From Paraburkholderia megapolitana (GTDB lineage: Bacteria > Pseudomonadota > Gammaproteobacteria > Burkholderiales > Burkholderiaceae): a stretch of DNA of 64,000 bases. Made by a program: the position numbers and the translations under genes. A model generated the notes under the pieces. It had not been told where the DNA came from. It was given only the letters and a program-made list of their open reading frames with translations, and searched no databases. The stretch covers positions 2,395,001-2,459,000 of the forward strand of contig NZ_CP041745.1 of NCBI RefSeq assembly GCF_007556815.1, given 5' to 3'. This document shows, one piece after another, positions 59,342-64,000 of the stretch; the stretch's first letter is position 1; the number at the start of each line of letters is the position of its first letter.

Positions 59342-60010
59342 TCACGACGCTGCCACCGGCGCGGCCGGATCGTGCTGCACGAGTACGATCGCCCCAGCAA
59401 ACAACCGGATGATGAAACGCTCCGCATAGTCGACCAGCGCCTCGCGATTCACCGCGTTCACGATGTACTCGTGCGACAGATGAAACAGTTGCAGCACGAT
59501 CTGCGTGCAGATTTCGTCGATCGTCGCGCGCGACAGTGCCGGCATCAACTCCAGTTGCACGACGTCGTCGGCCATTTCGGCGGCGACCTCGTTGAGGTTC
59601 GCGCGCACCGCTTCGCGCAGCGCGGGCGACGTGCCGTGATATTCGGCGAGCGCGCTGAGAAACGCCTCGCGATTGTCGAGCGCGAACGCAAAAAAAGCTG
59701 CGCTGGCGCGCCGCGGCACACTCATCGGTTCGTCGTGTGCGGCAAGCCAGCGCTCACGCCGCAGCATCGGCCGTAGACGCCGGCTCACCCAGGCGACCGC
59801 CTCGCGCGCGAGCGCATCGAGCGTATCGAAATGGCGATAGAACGTGTTCGGGTTGAGCCCCGCCTCGCGAGCCAGTTCGCGCAGACCGAGCGTTGCGAAA
59901 CTGCGGCCGCCGGCCGTGAGCCGCAGCGCCGCTTCGATCAGCTTGCGCTTGCCCGGGGCAAGCTCCTGATCCAGATCAAGCTCGGATTCGATGCCGGGTT
60001 CAAATTCCAT
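59342..60010 (-). CDS. TetR-family regulator, FabR-like
   Basis: A 222-residue TetR protein. The recognition region (ATLGLRELAREAGLNPNTFYRHFDTLDALA) is close to that of E. coli FabR, the repressor of unsaturated fatty-acid synthesis. The C-terminal domain also resembles FabR in GTSPALREAVRANL. The start at MEFEPGIESE has GCAGGACATC upstream. It is divergent from an alpha/beta hydrolase, with two near-identical dyads between them. A role in lipid homeostasis is likely but inferred. Confidence 0.85.
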   Translation of the reverse strand: MEFEPGIESELDLDQELAPGKRKLIEAALRLTAGGRSFATLGLRELAREAGLNPNTFYRHFDTLDALAREAVAWVSRRLRPMLRRERWLAAHDEPMSVPRRASAAFFAFALDNREAFLSALAEYHGTSPALREAVRANLNEVAAEMADDVVQLELMPALSRATIDEICTQIVLQLFHLSHEYIVNAVNREALVDYAERFIIRLFAGAIVLVQHDPAAPVAAS

Positions 60011-60073
60011 GATGTCCTGCAAAACGGCGTGGAAGGCCAGATATGCGTGCACTCTAAACGATCTTGACGGGAT

Positions 60074-60120
60074 GTGTACAGTTGTCTACTCTCTGCCAGA
60101 TGCGGTAGACACCTGTAGAC
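60074..60120. promoter_or_regulatory. Two 16-bp dyads with a common GTnnACA-NN-TGTnnAC plan (candidate operators)
   Basis: Site 1 is GTGTACAGTTGTCTAC (60074-60089); site 2 is GTAGACACCTGTAGAC (60105-60120). Both consist of GTnnACA, two bases, TGTnnAC. Centres are 31 bases apart, about three helical turns. A half-site-like GTAAACA follows at 60127-60133. Site 1 lies in the spacer of a possible promoter for the hydrolase (TTGACG 60064-60069, TACTCT 60087-60092). Confidence 0.65.
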
Positions 60121-60172
60121 ATTGCGGTAAACACTGAGGCGGCAGCAGCCGCTGACCAGGGAGACACATCAC

Positions 60173-61138
60173 ATGGCAAGCCTCGAATCCATCTCGCCCG
60201 CACAGCCGGCTCCGCTGCCGCGCCGCTCGCTCGCCGCGCGGCTTGGCATCACCAGTGTGCCGCGCGCCGATCTGCGCAGTCGCTACACGCAAAGCAGCTC
60301 GAAATTCGTGCAGATCATGGGCGGCGACGTGCACTACGTCGAACAGGGCACGGGCCCACGTACGCTCGTGATGATCCATGGTTTCGCCGCATCGCTGCAT
60401 ACGTGGGATGGCATCGCGGGCGATCTTGCGCGCGAGTACCGCGTCATTCGCCTCGACCTGCCGCCGTTCGGCGTAACGGGGCCGCTGCGCAACGCGTCGG
60501 GCGGCATCGAAACCATGAACCTGCCGACCTATCGGCGCTTCATCGATACGTTCATGCAGGCGATCGGCGTGACGCGTGCAACGCTGATCGGCAATTCGCT
60601 CGGCGGCATGATTGCGTGGGACTACGCGGTGCGGCATCGCGAGGCGGTGGAGCAACTCGTGCTGATCGACTCGGCCGGCTTTCCGATGAAGCTGCCGATC
60701 TACATCGACCTGTTCAACTACGCGCTGGTCCGCGCAAGCTCGCCCTGGTGGCTGCCGGAGCCGATCGTGAAGAGCGCGGTGCGCAATGTCTATGGCGATC
60801 CGCGCAAGCTGTCGCCGACCACGCTGCGCCGCTATATCGAGTTTTTCCATGCGGAAGGCGCGCGCACCGCGATCGGCAAGATGGTGCCGACGCTCGATTT
60901 CAAGGAAGTCGACACCGACACGATGAAGACGCTCGACGTGCCCACGCTCGTGCTGTGGGGTGCAAAAGACCGCTGGATTCCGCCTGCGCACGCCGCGGAA
61001 TTCACGCGTCGTATTCCGGGCTCGCGCTCGATCATGTACCCGACGCTCGGGCACGTTCCGATGGAGGAATCGCCCGAGCAGGTACTGCGCGATTTACGCG
61101 CGTTTCTCGTGGAGAAAACGGCGGTGCAGCCGGCCTGA
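60173..61138 (+). CDS. Alpha/beta hydrolase
   Basis: A 321-residue alpha/beta hydrolase. The nucleophile elbow is GNSLGG (Ser near 144), with the oxyanion loop HGFAAS near 70-75, an aspartate in GAKDRW (near 264) and the catalytic histidine in LGHVPMEESP (near 291). A non-conserved N-terminus of about 45 residues precedes the fold and has no clear signal sequence. Relatives include lipases, haloalkane dehalogenases and other esterases. Control by the divergent FabR-like regulator suggests a lipid or acyl substrate. Confidence 0.85.
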   Translation: MASLESISPAQPAPLPRRSLAARLGITSVPRADLRSRYTQSSSKFVQIMGGDVHYVEQGTGPRTLVMIHGFAASLHTWDGIAGDLAREYRVIRLDLPPFGVTGPLRNASGGIETMNLPTYRRFIDTFMQAIGVTRATLIGNSLGGMIAWDYAVRHREAVEQLVLIDSAGFPMKLPIYIDLFNYALVRASSPWWLPEPIVKSAVRNVYGDPRKLSPTTLRRYIEFFHAEGARTAIGKMVPTLDFKEVDTDTMKTLDVPTLVLWGAKDRWIPPAHAAEFTRRIPGSRSIMYPTLGHVPMEESPEQVLRDLRAFLVEKTAVQPA

Positions 61139-61162
61139 ACGTGCGGGCCATTTCATCGACCG

Positions 61163-61930
61163 TCAGCCCGTAGCGCGACCGACGTAAACACGCGTGTCGT
61201 ACCTGAATTCGATCGTGCCGTGCTGTTCGGTGCGCTCGAACAGATTGCGCAATGCGGCGAGCAACGGCGCGTGATTCGGGTGCCCTTCCTTGGGCGCATA
61301 GGACGACGACATCAGGCGCCCTTTCAGTCCGTCGAAATCGAGCTGCTGCGCATTCGGGAAACATCCGCTGCCGACGAAACGCGGACCGAACCAGCGGACC
61401 ATCGTTGCATCGTCGCCATAGGTATCGGCGACTTCGCGATAGCCGACGCCGTAGCGCTGCAACAGCGCCTCATACTCTTCCAGAAACACCGAACCGGTGA
61501 GCAAGCGGCTGTTCCAGAACAGCGCGACACGTCCCTGTGTCGTGAGAATGCGCGCGAATTCGTCGCGTACCGTCACCGGATTGAACCAGTGGAATGCCTG
61601 GCCCGCGATCACCAGATCGACGCTGCCTGCGTCGAGCGTGGTCGCTTCAGCGGTGCCGGCGACGCTGCGATACGACGGTGCGCTACCAAGCCATGCGTCG
61701 GCGGCTGTGCGCATCGCCTGATTCGGTTCGACCGCGACCACCGGATGGCCCGCATCGAGAAACAGCTTCGTCGAAATACCGGTGCCCGCGCCGATATCGG
61801 CCACCCGCGCATCGCCCGCTACCCCGCACTCGCCATGCAGAAAATCCACGACGTCGCGCGGATAGGTGGGCCGGTATTTCACGTAGTCCGCGACGCGGTC
61901 GGTGAAGCGCTGGGTGGAATCGAAACTCAT
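61163..61930 (-). CDS. Class I SAM-dependent methyltransferase
   Basis: A 255-residue Rossmann-type methyltransferase. SAM-binding motif I is VADIGAGTGISTKLFL (near 44-59), motif II the acidic VVAVEPNQAM (near 65-74), and post-motif I is VDLVIAGQAFHWF, where FHWF is common in the ubiquinone/trans-aconitate-like methyltransferases. The ATG (MSFDSTQRF) follows AGAGGATCCCCCG. Substrate unknown; it converges with the hydrolase gene 24 bases away. Confidence 0.88.
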   Translation of the reverse strand: MSFDSTQRFTDRVADYVKYRPTYPRDVVDFLHGECGVAGDARVADIGAGTGISTKLFLDAGHPVVAVEPNQAMRTAADAWLGSAPSYRSVAGTAEATTLDAGSVDLVIAGQAFHWFNPVTVRDEFARILTTQGRVALFWNSRLLTGSVFLEEYEALLQRYGVGYREVADTYGDDATMVRWFGPRFVGSGCFPNAQQLDFDGLKGRLMSSSYAPKEGHPNHAPLLAALRNLFERTEQHGTIEFRYDTRVYVGRATG

Positions 61931-62041
61931 CGGGGGATCCTCTTGTAACGGAACGTAAGCGATTGAAGCGGCCTGCGTGGCATTGCGCGACGCGCATCCA
62001 ACGTTACCCGAGTTCACCGCTCGATGCATGACGTCGGGCTT

Positions 62042-62158
62042 TCATCCACCGCCGAGAAAACGCAGCAGATCCCACACAAAGCGGCAGACAAGCACAATCA
62101 GCTCCCATAGCTGGACAAGCTGGTGCCAGAGTCCGACGCGGAAAAGTCCTTCGATCAT
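62042..62158 (-). CDS. Possible small amphipathic membrane peptide
   Basis: A 38-codon frame reads MIEGLFRVGLWHQLVQLW followed by ELIVLVCRFVWDLLRFLGGG: hydrophobic with regularly spaced Glu, Arg, Asp and Arg, like TisB-type or other small membrane peptides. No ribosome site is visible and its third-position G/C is lower than in neighbours, so it may be chance. A 68-codon version from 62248 runs through the terminator hairpin. Confidence 0.25.
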   Translation of the reverse strand: MIEGLFRVGLWHQLVQLWELIVLVCRFVWDLLRFLGGG

Positions 62159-62190
62159 CGATACAGACAGTGTTGATTCGAGGCGTAAGT

Positions 62191-62216
62191 AAAAACAAGG
62201 CAGGCGAAAACCTGCC
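62191..62216 (-). terminator. Orphan minus-strand terminator-like hairpin
   Basis: On the minus strand GGCAGG-TTTTCG-CCTGCC (62199-62216) is followed by TTGTTTTTAC (62189-62198). No minus-strand gene ends upstream of it, so it could end a small RNA or leader starting in about 62220-62377. Confidence 0.45.
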
Positions 62217-62377
62217 GACGATTCCGCATGATATCGGCCACGGGACATCCCGTATCAAGTTCCGCGTGCGTGCGCCGTAAACGCGGAGAGCAGGCGAGGC
62301 GTTCGCGCAGCACGGCAACGACCCCGCTGCCGCCAATCCCGCCACCTCTCGCGTGGGATCGATCAGGAGACACCGTC

Positions 62378-63790
62378 ATGCCGCGCTTCAGTTTTTCCCG
62401 TCTGCGCAACCCCGCCCGTTCGCGCACGGTAGTCGGGGATATCGCCGCTCAGGCGGGTACCCTGGGCATCGAGATCTGCGATGTGTCCGGCCACGTCGAC
62501 GAAGTAGCCACGCGCATCCAGAATCAGGCCCATGTGTGCCGGGCGTTACGCGATTCGGCGGCGCAAACGATGGCGGGCAATCACCGCATCGCCGAAGCCG
62601 CTCGCGAAATGCGCAGCGTCAGCGCGCGGGCCGCAACGAGCGTCGAACAGTCGCAGCAGACGCTCGAAACATCGCTCGCGGATATTCACGGGCTGGTGGA
62701 AGGCGTCACGGTGATCGAAAGCCAGATCGGCGCGCTGCGTGCCGCGCTCGCGCATGTGAGCCGCGTGTCGGAAGAGATTTCGCTGATCGCGCGACAAACC
62801 CATCTGCTCGCGCTCAATGCCGCGATCGAAGCAGCACGGGCTGGTGACTCGGGCAAGAGTTTCGCCGTGGTCGCGGCCGAAGTGAAGAATCTGTCCGCGA
62901 AAACGGCACAGGCCACCGGTCAGATCGAAACGACGCTCGCGCAACTCACGCAGCAGACCGAGCAGTTGATTGCGGAAGGGTCGGTCAACACCGAACGCGC
63001 CCATCGTGTGCGCGAAGGCACGCGCATGATCGGCGATGTCGTTCACGCAACTGGGCACGCGATCACGCAACTCAACGACGAAGCAAGCCAGATCGCGACA
63101 CTGACCGGCGAGATCGAAACGCAATGCAACGGGCTCGAAGCGCAGGTGCTGGAACTGGCGGGCGGTGTCGAGGATTCGAGCGAGAATTTCGTGCAGGCGA
63201 AAAACCGGCTCGGCAATCTGCTCGGTGTGTCCGAGACCTTGATCGAACTGACCGCGGCAGCCGGTGTCGAGACGACCGATACGCCGTTTATCGAAGCGGC
63301 CCAACATGCCGCCGAGAAAATCGGCAAGACCTTCGAGGCCGCGGTGGCCCGCGGCGATATCGCACTCGACGATCTGTTCGACGCGCACTACGCGCCGATG
63401 CCCGGCACGAATCCGCCGCAGTTCATGACGCGCTTCACGCTGTTCACCGACCGCGTGCTGCCCGCGATCCAGGAGCCGCTGCTTTCACTCGATCCGCGCG
63501 TCGCGTTCTGCGCCGCCGTCGATACACACGGCTACTTGCCGACACATAACCTGAAGTTTTCGCAGCCACAGGGCACGGACCCGGTGTGGAACGCGGCGCA
63601 TTGCCGCAACCGGCGACTCTTCGACGATCGCACCGGGCGCGCCGCAGGCACGCATACGAAGCGCTTTTTACTGCAAACGTATCGGCGCGATATGGGTGGC
63701 AATGCGTTCGTGCTGATGAAGGATGTGTCCGTGCCGATTTTTGTCGGTGGGCGGCATTGGGGTGGATTGCGGATTGGGTATAGGGTTTGA
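62378..63790 (+). CDS. Soluble methyl-accepting chemotaxis protein with C-terminal sensor domain
   Basis: A 470-residue chemoreceptor without signal peptide, membrane helix or HAMP domain. The N-terminal 280 residues are the coiled-coil signalling part, with the hairpin tip [21 protein letters not shown] (about 135-155; H142 replaces the usual Asn). The C-terminal 170 residues form a sensor-like domain with [31 protein letters not shown] and [19 protein letters not shown], a Cache/PAS-like pattern seen in other cytosolic receptors. The sensor therefore follows the signalling hairpin instead of preceding it. The ATG has CAGGAGACACCGTC upstream. Confidence 0.88.
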   Translation: MPRFSFSRLRNPARSRTVVGDIAAQAGTLGIEICDVSGHVDEVATRIQNQAHVCRALRDSAAQTMAGNHRIAEAAREMRSVSARAATSVEQSQQTLETSLADIHGLVEGVTVIESQIGALRAALAHVSRVSEEISLIARQTHLLALNAAIEAARAGDSGKSFAVVAAEVKNLSAKTAQATGQIETTLAQLTQQTEQLIAEGSVNTERAHRVREGTRMIGDVVHATGHAITQLNDEASQIATLTGEIETQCNGLEAQVLELAGGVEDSSENFVQAKNRLGNLLGVSETLIELTAAAGVETTDTPFIEAAQHAAEKIGKTFEAAVARGDIALDDLFDAHYAPMPGTNPPQFMTRFTLFTDRVLPAIQEPLLSLDPRVAFCAAVDTHGYLPTHNLKFSQPQGTDPVWNAAHCRNRRLFDDRTGRAAGTHTKRFLLQTYRRDMGGNAFVLMKDVSVPIFVGGRHWGGLRIGYRV

Positions 63791-63956
63791 CAGCGGGGTT
63801 TGACAGCGTTGCGCGGCATCGTGATAGATTGGCGACCTGTGTTTCCTGACGGGATCACATAACTGAATAACTGACATTTCGGAGGTTCGTGTATGAAAGC
63901 TCATTGCGAATTGATGTTTGCAAAATCCACCTTCAAACCATCTTCGCAATGGAATC

Positions 63957-64000
63957 ATGTCCAACACGAACTCCGACCCGTTTCGCTTCTCCACGATCGC
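63957..64000 (+). CDS. Start of a gene cut by the window end
   Basis: Frame MSNTNSDPFRFSTIA... is open to the end of the window and has 12 of 13 G/C third positions, as in the neighbouring genes. The preceding 60 bases are A/T-richer. A different frame starting at 63893 has the better ribosome site (GGAGGTTCGTGT) but poor codon bias, so it may be a leader frame or chance. Product not identifiable from 14 codons. Confidence 0.4.
   Translation, partial: MSNTNSDPFRFSTI

Larger units (their letters stand above)
61931..62377. other. Intergenic region with a possible peptide gene and an unpaired terminator
   Basis: A 447-base region upstream of both flanking genes. It contains a short hydrophobic frame on the minus strand (62042-62158) and a minus-strand terminator-like hairpin (62191-62216) that belongs to no visible gene. 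Promoters for the methyltransferase and the soluble chemoreceptor are expected here. Confidence 0.45.

Noticed and set aside
63893..64000. Gene starting at 63893 behind a strong GGAGG ribosome site
   Set aside because: Its codons lack the third-position G/C bias, while the overlapping frame from 63957 has it. The ribosome site is noted but the frame is not called.

Overview
The window is a GC-rich bacterial chromosomal segment with about 57 protein genes. Its gene content points to a soil or plant-associated Burkholderiaceae, most like Paraburkholderia or Burkholderia. Supporting features are the prkA-yeaH-spoVR stress operon, an rbsBACRK ribose operon, a complete 2-ketogluconate (kgu/ptxS) operon, a ClcB-type CLC protein, many LysR/TetR/LacI regulators and strong G/C third-position bias. 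The genus is inferred from gene style only. I see no rRNA, tRNA, insertion sequence, prophage or CRISPR array. Layout: 0-4 kb holds the end of a family 2 glycosyltransferase, a polar amino-acid ABC importer (binding protein and two permeases, no ATPase in the window) and free methionine-(R)-sulfoxide reductase. 4.3-7.1 kb holds a small unknown protein, a TauD-type dioxygenase and an MHS-type MFS symporter. 7.4-12.5 kb is the PrkA kinase / YeaH / SpoVR operon. 13-16 kb holds a 2-keto-4-pentenoate hydratase-like enzyme and a transmembrane chemoreceptor with a CheR-tether C-terminus. 16.3-22.5 kb is the ribose operon with a recognisable promoter and a LacI-type operator. 22.9-25.8 kb holds an orphan ParD antitoxin with a remnant of its toxin, CorA, a lipoprotein and a P-loop kinase-like protein. 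25.9-33.8 kb holds a YdeP-type molybdopterin oxidoreductase, a saccharopine dehydrogenase-family enzyme with an Lrp-type regulator, a LysR regulator opposite a Spy/CpxP-like protein, a PGDYG-type protein and a YhfC-type membrane protease coupled to a small unknown protein. 33.8-39.1 kb is the kguE-kguK-kguT-kguD-ptxS operon with a PtxS-like palindrome in front of it. 39.2-46.1 kb holds a LysR/YeiH putative sulfate-exporter pair, a glutathione S-transferase, a CLC protein and a C45-type Ntn hydrolase. 46.2-52.8 kb is a TetR-controlled RND efflux operon. 53.3-64 kb holds PBP1A, a ribbon-helix-helix protein, a PspA homologue with a TPR membrane partner, a FabR-like regulator opposite an alpha/beta hydrolase, a methyltransferase and a soluble chemoreceptor. 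How the parts work together: much of the window is sugar and sugar-acid catabolism (ribose, 2-ketogluconate), stress and envelope maintenance (PrkA/SpoVR, PspA, Spy-like, PBP1A, RND efflux) and chemotaxis. The most unusual non-coding signal is a 35-bp element built from two inverted DnaA-box-like nonamers at exactly constant spacing. It occurs three times between the efflux operon and mrcA and a fourth time on the other side of mrcA. Other non-coding signals are a threefold 14-bp tandem repeat upstream of prkA, two identically designed 16-bp dyads 31 bp apart between the FabR-like regulator and the hydrolase, and a hairpin placed between the Shine-Dalgarno and start codon of the PspA partner gene.
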